Below, in pieces: positions 1 through 5,538 of a stretch of 9,494 nt of DNA (the first letter of the stretch is position 1; each line of letters starts with the position of its first letter). Source of the DNA: a bacterium (GTDB lineage Bacteria; Babelota; Babeliae; Babelales; CAIQNR01); contig CANNBR010000030.1 of the NCBI GenBank assembly GCA_947502805.1, forward strand, positions 1 through 9,494, written 5' to 3'. The position numbers and the translations under genes were made by a program. Below the pieces are notes generated by a model. It was not told the DNA's origin and did no database searches. It saw nothing but the letters and a program-made list of their open reading frames with translations.

Positions 1-68
1 GGTATACGAAAATTTATCAAAAGGCGATGGCCGAAATGGATAGGGCAAAACCCTTTGTCAACAGGTGA
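1..68 (+). CDS. 3' end of an unidentified plus-strand gene (partial)
   Basis: Frame 3 is open from the window edge and stops at TGA 66-68, giving a 21-residue tail that ends AMAEMDRAKPFVNR. Its charged, helix-like composition and codon choice look protein-like, but the stretch is too short to identify. A plus-strand terminator about 100 bases downstream agrees with a gene ending here. A competing frame-1 reading is open to position 234 but is tryptophan-rich and runs through the terminator hairpin, so I prefer this one. No function can be given. Confidence 0.3.
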   Translation, partial: YTKIYQKAMAEMDRAKPFVNR

Positions 69-169
69 TAAGAAAAATTTGATTTTTGTCTGGCGTTGGG
101 ATACATTTTATTTGTCTTGTTTCAAAAACACCTGGTACACGCAAGATCCGTATACGATAACCTCCATTT

Positions 170-209
170 CCCCTATCCGACTTTCTGTTGGATGGGGGTT
201 TCTGTTTTT
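170..209 (+). terminator. Rho-independent terminator for the upstream plus-strand transcript
   Basis: CCCCTATCC (170-178) pairs with GGATGGGGG (190-198) in a 9-bp stem with one G-T wobble and an 11-base loop. TTTCTGTTTTT follows at once. The T-rich side lies on the plus strand only, so it ends transcription coming from the left edge, not the minus-strand gene at 260. Confidence 0.55.
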
Positions 210-259
210 AAGCCTATTTTGCTTGAAGAGGTAGCTGGAATAGCTAAAAAATAAGGTGA

Positions 260-757
260 TTATCTATATTCGTCATAATCATCATAGCTTTTTCTTTTAT
301 GGGAGGGTTGTGCTTCTTTTGCCGGGTCAAGATAGCTGTACAGGATTGGTAGATAATTTTTTTTGTAAGTGATAGCTATTTCAAGGATTGAAATAATATT
401 GGCTTTATTAATACTTCCATCTTTATTTAACTGATAAGCATTAACAAAATCACAAGGAGAATATCCTCGTTTAAGTAATGCAGTAACGACATCTAGTTCA
501 TCACAAAAAACTGCAAGAGCGAGAGGTGTTAGTTCAAGTCGTCTAGATGAGTCATCATCAGGATTAGGAACATCGAGTATGTAAAAGGGATCAGGATTTT
601 GACTAGACCTTTCCGCAAATCCGCGATTAATGAATGAGAGAGCTAGTGACGTTTGTTTTGATGTGATTGCGTTTTGTAGGAGTAAAGAATCACTTACAGC
701 TGGGAGCAAGAAAGTGAAATAACTACATATAACTACAACTAGAAAATGTTTTTTCAT
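260..757 (-). CDS. Small secreted ankyrin-repeat-like protein
   Basis: A 165-residue protein. Residues 1-22 form a signal peptide: basic MKK, a hydrophobic core, then a likely cut near PAVS. The best ankyrin-like unit is about residues 76-101, with the LTPLALAV helix and DVVTALLKRGYSP second helix. Weaker helix pairs lie at about 24-48 and 119-143. The tail is charged (KRKSYDDYDEYR). Family knowledge: ankyrin repeats bind other proteins, and exported ones in intracellular bacteria are often host-directed; that role is inference here. GAGG lies six bases before the ATG. The gene starts 17 bp after the cystathionine beta-synthase-like gene ends and is probably co-transcribed with it. It is shorter and more degenerate than typical ankyrin proteins. 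Confidence 0.6.
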   Translation of the reverse strand: MKKHFLVVVICSYFTFLLPAVSDSLLLQNAITSKQTSLALSFINRGFAERSSQNPDPFYILDVPNPDDDSSRRLELTPLALAVFCDELDVVTALLKRGYSPCDFVNAYQLNKDGSINKANIISILEIAITYKKNYLPILYSYLDPAKEAQPSHKRKSYDDYDEYR

Positions 758-774
758 AGAAGCCTCATAAAAAA

Positions 775-1752
775 CTAAAGAATTGCTTGCACTGTTTGAT
801 CGGTAATTCTCGGAGAAACTTGAACATCTCCGTCTTCTTGGCTATAGAAATTCTTGCTTAAATAAGCACGTCCTGAATCTCCAAGAATAATAACCACGAG
901 GTCATCTTTTTTTAAGGTTGGAAGTTTTTGCATGAGCCCAGCTGCTACTGCACCACTGCTTGGTCCAACTAATATTCCATGTTCATGGGCAAGGGTTTTG
1001 AGCATAGCAAGAGCTTCAGTATCACCAACATTTACAAGTTCAGTGATGGTTTCGTAATCAATAACATCAGAATCAAAATCGATACCAATGCCTTCAATTT
1101 TGTAAGGTTGTGGATGGCCGCCGGTTGCATGGAATGAGGTTGCTGCATCGATCCCATAGACTTTAATCGCTGGATTTTGATCTTTTAAGTAACGTCCCGC
1201 GCCACTTACAGTTCCACCCGTTCCTGTTCCTGCAAAAAAGTGGGTAATCTTGCCTTCTGTTTGACGCCAGATTTCAGGCCCAAGAAGTGCATAGTGCCCA
1301 TTTGCGTTTTCAATATTAAAATATTGGTTAGGCATAAATGAGTTAGGAGTGCTTTTTAAAAGAGCTACTGCTTGTGAATGGTAACTGTCTGGATGTTCAA
1401 TAAAATCGGTTGAAGGGCAGACAACAACTTGCGCACCATATGCTTGTAAGGTTTGGTATTTTTCTTTACTGCATTTTTTAGAAACAGTGATTATAACTTT
1501 GTAACCTTTAGAAGCACCGATCATGGCAAGCGCAATTCCATGATTCCCAGAAGAAGCATCGATAATGGTACCACCAGGCTTTAAAAGCCCTTTTTTTTCT
1601 GCTTGTTGAATCATGTACAAGGCGGAGCGATCTTTCATGCTGCCACCTGGATTGAGGTATTCAAGTTTAGCTAGGATGGTTGCTTCGGTTGGAAGCGTTA
1701 ATTTTATGAGTGGGGTGTTGCCAATTGCTTCTAAAATAGTCTTTGCGTACAT
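775..1752 (-). CDS. PLP-dependent cystathionine beta-synthase / cysteine synthase family enzyme
   Basis: A 325-residue fold-type II PLP enzyme, predicted cytosolic, catalysing beta-replacement on serine or O-acetylserine to give cystathionine or cysteine. Residues 11-16 carry the family start GNTPLI. K40 in NPGGSMKDR is the Schiff-base lysine. SSGNHG (67-72) is the substrate loop, GTGTGGT (175-181) the phosphate-binding loop, and GPSSGA (263-268) plus GDSGRAYLSK (291-300) the C-terminal cofactor pocket. IEGIGIDF (219-226) is more like cystathionine beta-synthase than CysK. The protein stops about 20 residues after the catalytic core, so it has no regulatory CBS (Bateman) pair. Substrate choice cannot be settled by eye. 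GAAGGA lies about six bases before the ATG. First gene of an operon with the ankyrin-like protein. Confidence 0.85.
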   Translation of the reverse strand: MYAKTILEAIGNTPLIKLTLPTEATILAKLEYLNPGGSMKDRSALYMIQQAEKKGLLKPGGTIIDASSGNHGIALAMIGASKGYKVIITVSKKCSKEKYQTLQAYGAQVVVCPSTDFIEHPDSYHSQAVALLKSTPNSFMPNQYFNIENANGHYALLGPEIWRQTEGKITHFFAGTGTGGTVSGAGRYLKDQNPAIKVYGIDAATSFHATGGHPQPYKIEGIGIDFDSDVIDYETITELVNVGDTEALAMLKTLAHEHGILVGPSSGAVAAGLMQKLPTLKKDDLVVIILGDSGRAYLSKNFYSQEDGDVQVSPRITDQTVQAIL

Positions 1753-1765
1753 GTTTTTCCTTCAA

Positions 1766-1815
1766 GCGTAAGCGCACAAGTCCAGCATAGACTTTAGCGA
1801 CGACGGATCATTTAT
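1766..1815. repeat. Possible relic of a dispersed intergenic repeat in the 5' UTR
   Basis: The stretch is richer in GC than the rest of this spacer. Read on the minus strand it gives GATCCGTCGTCGCTAAAGTC and further protein-like text (VYAGLVRLRL). Such wording recalls dispersed intergenic repeats that accompany GIY-YIG genes in many bacterial genomes. This rests on recollection and one partial match (the CGTCGTC core) to the element at 2789-2842. It lies between the promoter and the start codon of the PLP enzyme gene. Confidence 0.25.
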
Positions 1816-1838
1816 TTTAATGTAATGTGATGATGCTG

Positions 1839-1867
1839 AGTATAAGGTAAATGAATTTCTGTGTCAC
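1839..1867 (-). promoter_or_regulatory. Sigma-70-type promoter for the PLP enzyme/ankyrin operon
   Basis: On the minus strand GTGACA (1862-1867, 5 of 6 to TTGACA) is followed after exactly 17 bases by TATACT (1839-1844, 5 of 6 to TATAAT). Transcription would start near 1832, giving a leader of about 80 bases. This is the best promoter match I found in the window. Confidence 0.55.
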
Positions 1868-1988
1868 TTATTCTTATTGTGAATGAATGCTATAGGATCT
1901 TTTGGTGTATAAACAAAAGGTAAATGATAATATTCTGCTTTTCAATTAAGATATTGATCATGAATCATATGGTTCAATGAGCTAATTT

Positions 1989-1994
1989 TATAAT
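1989..1994 (+). promoter_or_regulatory. -10 box of a probable promoter for the MazG-like gene
   Basis: A perfect TATAAT sits about 65 bases before the ATG at 2058 in the divergent spacer. No convincing -35 box lies 16-18 bases upstream, so only the -10 is claimed. The rest of the 293-base spacer 1753-2045 shows only the divergent promoter and the repeat relic. Confidence 0.35.
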
Positions 1995-2057
1995 AATCTA
2001 GATTTTTATGATTGGTATTTTGTTCAAATAAACATAAAGAGATAAGTGAGAAATTTA

Positions 2058-2714
2058 ATGACTGATACACAAACCACTTTATTTAGTCTTAAACACGCAA
2101 TGGATACTTTTATTACTGAACGTGATTGGTATCAATTTCATAATCCAAAAATTGATAGTATGGGGTCCGTTGTTGAAACTAGTGAGCTTTTAGCTCTTTT
2201 TCTTTTTTCTAAGCCTGGTGCTGGTGGCCAAGATGTTCTTTTGGCAAAACGGGAATCGGTGGAAGATGAGCTTTCTGATGTATTGATGTGGGTTCTAACT
2301 TTTTCTACGAGCGCAAAAATCGATCTTACCCGAGCAGTGTGCTTTAGACTTACTACTGCTACAGAAGTAGGGGATCAAGAAATGATGATGTCCTATCTTA
2401 TATGTTTAGTTTCCACAGTAGGTAGTCGTAATCGTACTGTTGAAGCTGCTGCGATGAATCTTTCATGCAAGGCTGCTGCTTTAATGAATCTGTTTTTTGT
2501 AGAAGCATCGGATGATACAGGTCACCAACTTTTACAAGAAAAAAGAATTGAAATGGAAGGACTTTTAGCGGATGTTTTAGTGGCTCTAATGCAGTTTGCA
2601 GAACAAGCATCGATTGATATTTCCACTGCATTTGTAAGAAAAATAGAAAAGAATAAAAAAAAATATCCGATCGAAAAATCAAAAGGCAAATCAACAAAAT
2701 ATACTGATCTGTAA
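2058..2714 (+). CDS. Tandem-duplicated MazG/dCTPase-like nucleotide pyrophosphohydrolase
   Basis: Numbering is from the in-frame GTG at 2046 (222 residues); the ATG at 2058 is residue 5 and is my preferred start because MTDTQTTLF begins at the usual helix. The first half (about 12-100) resembles the all-alpha dCTP pyrophosphatase group: RDWYQFHNP (26-34), an EXXE pair at E44/E47, and ELSDVL with E75/D78, together the Mg-binding EXXE...EXXD set. A second copy of this helical pattern runs from about 139 to 222 and ends in the family tail KKYPIEKSKGKSTKYTDL. There the first acidic pair is replaced (SCKA, 140-143) and the second keeps only D176 (LLAD). MazG-type enzymes work as dimers or tetramers cleaving (d)NTPs to monophosphate and pyrophosphate, so this chain may be a fused pseudo-dimer with one active half. 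Upstream signals are weak (AGAG before GTG, GAG before ATG). Confidence 0.7.
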   Translation: MTDTQTTLFSLKHAMDTFITERDWYQFHNPKIDSMGSVVETSELLALFLFSKPGAGGQDVLLAKRESVEDELSDVLMWVLTFSTSAKIDLTRAVCFRLTTATEVGDQEMMMSYLICLVSTVGSRNRTVEAAAMNLSCKAAALMNLFFVEASDDTGHQLLQEKRIEMEGLLADVLVALMQFAEQASIDISTAFVRKIEKNKKKYPIEKSKGKSTKYTDL

Positions 2715-2788
2715 GGGTTAAAGAAGAAATCATTACAACTCCATAAAAAAGTAACCTAAGAAGACTCTATCAAAATAGGTTTAATTCT

Positions 2789-2842
2789 CACGCAACGTCG
2801 TCCTCAGCGATACGAAGTGAGCGTTGGGGATCCAGTCCAATT
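2789..2842. repeat. Palindromic dispersed-repeat relic beside the GIY-YIG remnant
   Basis: The segment is GC-rich against its surroundings. CCTCAGCG (2802-2809) pairs with CGTTGGGG (2822-2829) as an imperfect 8-bp stem with wobbles. Its minus strand reads LDPQRSLRIAEDDVA, a phrase that recurs in translations of dispersed intergenic palindromes in many bacteria, from my own recollection. It directly precedes the GIY-YIG relic. No second copy is clear in this window. Confidence 0.45.
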
Positions 2843-2857
2843 AATTCGGACAAACTT

Positions 2858-2946
2858 ATGAAAAACCTGCTCTTTACATTATGACAAATAAATATCACGG
2901 AACCCTGTATACAGGGGTAACTTCTGATCAGCCAAGTCTAAAATGA
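2858..2946 (+). pseudogene. Remnant of a GIY-YIG (YhbQ/UvrC-N type) endonuclease gene
   Basis: Starting six bases before 2881, one frame reads LYIMTNKYHGTLYTGVTSD, the N-terminal strand-turn-strand of small GIY-YIG nucleases (here LYI...LYTG). It then loses similarity and stops at 2944-2946, so the catalytic helix with Arg and the later Glu are absent. The ATG at 2858 is one base out of frame. Adding one A to the A5 run at 2861-2865 would give MKKPALYIMTNKY..., a normal family start. The gene is thus frameshifted near its start and cut after about 24 codons. It cannot make an active nuclease. The adjacent palindromic repeat may have belonged to the same unit. Confidence 0.7.
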
Positions 2947-2977
2947 TGCTAACATTTTTATTCCAGCTCAATCACCT

Positions 2978-3337
2978 ATGAAAGAAAAACTAATGAAAAC
3001 AAATACAACAGAAATAGCAAAGGCCTATTACACTGCACTCAACAAAAAAGATATCCCTAGCATAGAAAAGTACGTGCACCCTGATATCCAACTCGTTTCA
3101 CCACTTGGCAAAGTATCAGGAAAAGAAGATTTCATGGAATCAATCGCCTTCTTCAGCTCTTTTTTACTTACTATCAATGTGCATACAATCCTCGGTTCTG
3201 ACGACCAGGCAATGTCTACCTATGATGTAGAGTTCCCTGCGCCCATTGGACTTGTCCCTACCGCAGGACTTATCATTTTCAAAGATGGTTTGATCGCAAA
3301 GATCGAAATTTTCTTCGACCCTCGTCCTTTTAATTAA
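2978..3337 (+). CDS. SnoaL/NTF2-like small protein
   Basis: A 119-residue protein with the order expected of the NTF2-like cone fold. An N-terminal helix pair (EIAKAYYTALNKKDIPSIEK) is followed by VHPDIQLVSP, a helix around GKEDFMESIAFF, and three long strands ending in GLIAKIEIFFDP. Members of this superfamily are small ligand-binding proteins, polyketide cyclases or delta-isomerases; nothing here fixes the ligand. No signal peptide is seen. The start is uncertain: ATG 2978 lacks a Shine-Dalgarno, and ATG 2993 (residue 6) follows GAAAGAAAAA and begins the first helix. Its codons end in C far more often (TAC, CTC, ATC, AAC) than those of its neighbours, which hints at a different origin. It ends just before the first terminator module. 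Confidence 0.65.
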   Translation: MKEKLMKTNTTEIAKAYYTALNKKDIPSIEKYVHPDIQLVSPLGKVSGKEDFMESIAFFSSFLLTINVHTILGSDDQAMSTYDVEFPAPIGLVPTAGLIIFKDGLIAKIEIFFDPRPFN

Positions 3338-3365
3338 AAGGTAGATGACATCGTCGGAAACTAAA

Positions 3366-3472
3366 AGTATAAGCGCACCCAGTTATTCAAAAGCCGGCAT
3401 TCGTGTCGGCTTTTTCTTTTCAAAAAATTGGGCGTAAAAAAACCGGCAACGAGTGCCGGTTACTAATATGAC
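3366..3472. repeat. 107-bp two-hairpin terminator module, copy 1
   Basis: Direct repeat of 5443-5549: aligned without gaps, 106 of 107 bases agree (the difference is G3375 against A5452). It holds two hairpins with related sequences in inverted order, one ending plus-strand and one ending minus-strand transcription. The similarity stops sharply at both edges. The right edge abuts the truncated nucleotidyltransferase relic. Confidence 0.9.
3389..3420 (+). terminator. Rho-independent terminator after the SnoaL-like gene
   Basis: AAAAGCCGGCA (3389-3399) pairs with TGTCGGCTTTT (3404-3414), 11 bp with one wobble and a TTCG tetraloop, followed by TCTTTT. A second hairpin, AACCGGCA (3441-3448) with TGCCGGTT (3454-3461), is preceded by seven A, so it is a terminator only for the minus strand, where no gene ends at this copy. 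Confidence 0.8.
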
Positions 3473-3610
3473 GTTATTGAGGAAGCAGATACCTTATTAA
3501 AAATTGATTGTGTACGATTTGATACCATAGATGAAGAAAATCCATTTAGGGAAAGCATTTTAAGAGATCGTGTTATTTTGTATAAAAGAAAGGAAAAACA
3601 TGCACAATGA
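3467..3610 (+). pseudogene. 3' remnant of a MNT-type nucleotidyltransferase (antitoxin-like) gene
   Basis: An open frame without any start codon begins at the right edge of terminator module copy 1 and ends at TGA 3608-3610. It encodes about 47 residues, including TLLKIDCVRFDTIDEENPF then RESILRDRVILYKR. This matches the end of minimal nucleotidyltransferases: a last acidic strand (IDxVxxD), an NPxR-like turn, and the closing helix I(L)RxxVxLY. The GS...DxD catalytic N-terminal half is missing, so no activity is expected. Family knowledge: MNT proteins pair with HEPN proteins in toxin-antitoxin loci, MntA neutralising HepT by AMPylation. A HEPN gene follows at 3732, so this is probably the lost partner, cut by the event that placed the repeat. 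Confidence 0.6.
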
Positions 3611-3683
3611 ACGCATAGAGCAGTATGGATCTAAAATTTCAGTAGAAAAAGATATAAGTGAGAAGTTTGATGATGCGTTTTAA
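3600..3683 (+). CDS. 27-codon ORF overlapping the nucleotidyltransferase relic
   Basis: ATG 3600 to TAA 3681-3683 encodes a peptide beginning MHNERIEQYGSKISVEKD. AAAGGA sits about five bases before the ATG, and the ORF overlaps the relic's stop by 11 bases, the overlap style usual between MNT and HEPN partners. It is short, acidic-basic mixed and probably helical. It may be the stub of an older HEPN gene, or a real peptide; I do not recognise it. Confidence 0.35.
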   Translation: MHNERIEQYGSKISVEKDISEKFDDAF

Positions 3684-3731
3684 AAAATAATCTATTTATG
3701 AAGTGGCAAAAGCTAAGGTAGTGCAATTGGT

Positions 3732-4208
3732 ATGAAGACAAAACAAGAACAATTAGAGTCGTTGAAAACAAGGATAAAGACAATAGAACATCAATTGGCG
3801 CGCATCAAAAGAAGAATTGAAACGATAAAGCTTCAGTATCCCTTGACCGTCAAAACAGTAGCTACCTTAACCGAGAGTCAAGAAGAAAAATTTGATTCGG
3901 CTCTTTATCGTTTCTCACAAGTTCAGAAATTGATGGTTTCAAAAGTATTCCCCCTTTTTTTGGAGGTAGCTGGAGAACCGGTTGAAGATTTTACCTTCAT
4001 CGATAAATTGAACTACTTGGAAAGAATGAATGTTATTGAAAGCGCTGATGCCTGGATAGAATTGCGTAAACTGAGAAATGAAATAGCGCATGATTATGAA
4101 GAAGGTACTAGCGATCGTCATGTAAGAATCTTGAGTGCGTTTTTAAAGGCGATACCTGTTCTTGAAGGCGCATTGCATCGTATACAACAACGAATTTCGC
4201 ACTTTTAA
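3732..4208 (+). CDS. HEPN-domain protein with RX4HXY motif (HepT-like putative RNase toxin)
   Basis: A 158-residue, nearly all-helical cytosolic protein. Residues 1-35 are a charged coiled coil. The HEPN bundle follows: DSALYRFSQVQKLM (55-68), FPLFLEVAGE (73-82), a FIDKLNYLE helix (89-97), and IELRKLRNEIAHDYEE (109-124) carrying R115-x4-H120-x-Y122. In HepT/MntA systems the R and H form the RNase site and the Y is the residue modified by MntA. All are intact here. The partner nucleotidyltransferase upstream is only a 3' relic, so this is an orphan unless another copy exists elsewhere. The frame has a stop at 3714, so ATG 3732 is the only good start; its Shine-Dalgarno (AAGG) is rather far away. 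A 26-residue membrane peptide gene begins 15 bases after its stop. Confidence 0.7.
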   Translation: MKTKQEQLESLKTRIKTIEHQLARIKRRIETIKLQYPLTVKTVATLTESQEEKFDSALYRFSQVQKLMVSKVFPLFLEVAGEPVEDFTFIDKLNYLERMNVIESADAWIELRKLRNEIAHDYEEGTSDRHVRILSAFLKAIPVLEGALHRIQQRISHF

Positions 4209-4223
4209 AGGAAAGGAGTTTTT

Positions 4224-4304
4224 ATGAAAAAAATAGCTTTAATTTTTTGTTCTGCAGTGATCATTGGGTATGGCGCCTATCGATATTTTGTGTCACTATC
4301 GTAA
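4224..4304 (+). CDS. 26-residue single-span membrane peptide
   Basis: ATG 4224 to TAA 4302-4304 encodes MKKIALIFCSAVIIGYGAYR plus six residues (YFVSLS). It has two lysines, one hydrophobic span of about 17 residues with a GxG-like turn, then a short aromatic tail. The ribosome site AAGGAAAGGAG is the strongest in the window and sits six bases before the ATG. The start lies 15 bases after the HEPN stop, so the two are likely co-transcribed. It is too short to assign to a family; it could be a bare signal-anchor, a small hydrophobic toxin or regulator, or the leftover start of a secreted protein. Confidence 0.5.
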   Translation: MKKIALIFCSAVIIGYGAYRYFVSLS

Positions 4305-4353
4305 TTAAAAATTGAAAATTCCGTTTAATTTTCGAATAAGCTTTTAAAATTAA

Positions 4354-4384
4354 TTGTATATTGTATTCTGTGTGTAATTAAAAT
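4354..4384 (+). promoter_or_regulatory. Tentative promoter for the Nudix gene
   Basis: TTGTAT (4354-4359) and TAAAAT (4379-4384) are the best boxes in the very AT-rich spacer 4305-4416, but they are 19 bases apart, longer than ideal. A 7-bp AT-only inverted repeat (GAAAATT 4314-4320, AATTTTC 4327-4333) lies upstream. Assignment is weak because AT-rich DNA gives such boxes by chance. Confidence 0.25.
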
Positions 4385-4416
4385 GAAATAATCATCACAG
4401 CAAAAGGATTTAAAAT

Positions 4417-5265
4417 ATGAAAAAAATAGTTGTTTTTGGCTTTTTATCGCTTATTCCATTGATTATAGGTGCAGCTGAGGCAATGAAGATAAGTAGAAAT
4501 AGATTTGGGGATATTACTGTGCGCTATCATCGTAATAAAAGAGTTCCTAATCTTTTTCGCTATCGGAACTCACTGGTTGTAATCCCTTACGCACCTGATG
4601 AATTTAATTGCGAGGACCTTCCTTGTTTTTTAGGTCGAACTAAAGAACTTGGTAATCTATTTGGAAATGAATATGCAGGAAAGCATTTTCCTGAAATTCA
4701 AAATGGTATGATTATGGGCGGGTGTTCTGTGATTTTTGTCCAGGATAAAGAGAGGACGTTTGTCGTATTGGTTCAGGTAAAGAAATCTAAATATTTGATG
4801 AATGCCGCAGGTTTTGCTGAAAGAGGAGAATCGTTTAAGGATGCTGCCATTAGGGAAGCTTTTGAAGAGACCGGCCTAAAGATTAAACCTGACGCATGGG
4901 AGCCTTTAGCATCATGGACGTTATGGAAAAAATATGCTGGTCTTAGTATTCCTGGTGAAACTGTATCAGGGTATGCTTTTAGCGAGATGCCTGCACAGTG
5001 GAAAGATAAGATATCAGGACCAATAACAAATATTAAGGTCGAGAATGAGGAGATTGAAAGTATTACGCTTTTCGATGTTGCATACTTACCATTATACCAA
5101 AAATTTAATGAAGACAGAGTTTTTTCAAGCGATTTTAGTGGTCATCATCTGAATCTTGTCATTCTTGCAGCCTTTAGGGCCGGGTTAGCTGGAGAGGAAT
5201 TACTTCAATTGCGAGAACCTGTTGGCTATCTCACGAGCATTAAGTTTTTGGAGAAAGGAGAGTAG
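4417..5265 (+). CDS. Nudix hydrolase with N-terminal signal peptide
   Basis: A 282-residue protein. Residues 1-22 look like a signal peptide: MKK, a hydrophobic core through LIPLIIG, and an AEA cleavage site. The Nudix box is complete at 132-154, GFAERGESFKDAAIREAFEE then TGL, fitting GX5EX7REUXEEXGU, with E147, E150 and E151 as metal ligands. Nudix enzymes cleave nucleoside diphosphates linked to another moiety (NADH, ADP-ribose, dinucleotides, oxidised nucleotides). About 100 residues before the box contain two close cysteines (CEDLPC, 65-70) and a YRNSLVVIPYAP strand, not diagnostic to me. Most Nudix proteins are cytosolic, so export is unusual; the hydrophobic start could also be an anchor. 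AAAAGGA precedes the ATG by about ten bases. The gene ends before a weak terminator and repeat copy 2. Confidence 0.8.
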   Translation: MKKIVVFGFLSLIPLIIGAAEAMKISRNRFGDITVRYHRNKRVPNLFRYRNSLVVIPYAPDEFNCEDLPCFLGRTKELGNLFGNEYAGKHFPEIQNGMIMGGCSVIFVQDKERTFVVLVQVKKSKYLMNAAGFAERGESFKDAAIREAFEETGLKIKPDAWEPLASWTLWKKYAGLSIPGETVSGYAFSEMPAQWKDKISGPITNIKVENEEIESITLFDVAYLPLYQKFNEDRVFSSDFSGHHLNLVILAAFRAGLAGEELLQLREPVGYLTSIKFLEKGE

Positions 5266-5338
5266 TTTACAGGTGGCTTAAAAGTTATGAATAGGTAGAA
5301 ATATTTGATTCGTTTAAGACTTCTGATAGCATGTTTAT

Positions 5339-5402
5339 GGGTGCTCCTTAGTGTAGTTTTCTTATCCAGAAGCTAAAACTAAAGCACCTATTTCCTTTTT
5401 TT
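5339..5402 (+). terminator. Long imperfect hairpin with T-tract after the Nudix gene
   Basis: GGTGCT (5340-5345) pairs with AGCACC (5383-5388), and AGTTTT with AAAACT lies within, separated by an internal loop. ATTTCC and seven T follow. It would be a first terminator for the Nudix gene, before the stronger one in repeat copy 2. The rest of the 306-base spacer 5266-5571 holds a small TTCAGC/GCTGAA hairpin at 5421-5436 and the repeat copy. Confidence 0.4.
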
Positions 5403-5465
5403 GTAAGCCTAATCATGACTTTCAGCTAATGCTGAATTCCTGAGTATAAGCACACCCAGTTATTC

Positions 5466-5497
5466 AAAAGCCGGCATTCGTGTCGGCTTTTTCTTTT
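5466..5497 (+). terminator. Plus-strand terminator in repeat copy 2
   Basis: Same 11-bp stem with TTCG loop as in copy 1, followed by a T-rich tract; it would end readthrough from the Nudix gene. Confidence 0.8.
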
Positions 5498-5511
5498 CAA
5501 AAAATTGGGCG

Positions 5512-5538
5512 TAAAAAAACCGGCAACGAGTGCCGGTT
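5512..5538 (-). terminator. Minus-strand terminator of the kinase-like gene
   Basis: Read on the minus strand, AACCGGCA, a 5-base loop and TGCCGGTT form an 8-bp stem running into seven T. It lies about 35 bases past the stop of the gene at 5572-6291. Confidence 0.75.

Noticed and set aside
2..157. GTATACGA at 2-9 and 150-157, plus CAGGTG/CACCTG pairing, suggesting a structured RNA before the terminator
   Set aside because: The pairings are short and asymmetric, and no known RNA family core is recognisable.
1..234. Plus-strand frame 1 open from the edge to TAG 232-234
   Set aside because: Six tryptophans in 77 residues, no start codon inside, and it runs through a clear terminator hairpin; more likely chance, though a partial membrane protein is not excluded.
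2398..2733. Open minus-strand frame of 111 codons
   Set aside because: Antisense to the MazG-like gene, composition low-complexity and no ribosome site or family features.
3698..3721. ATG with a 7-codon frame before the HEPN gene
   Set aside because: Too short and without a ribosome site; probably chance.
4314..4333. AT-only inverted repeat after the small peptide gene
   Set aside because: A 7-bp stem with only one G-C pair and no clear T-tract; weak as a terminator.
5280..5360. Minus-strand AAGGAG followed by a 14-codon ORF
   Set aside because: The spacing is long, the frame ends quickly, and the region is better explained as the Nudix terminator.
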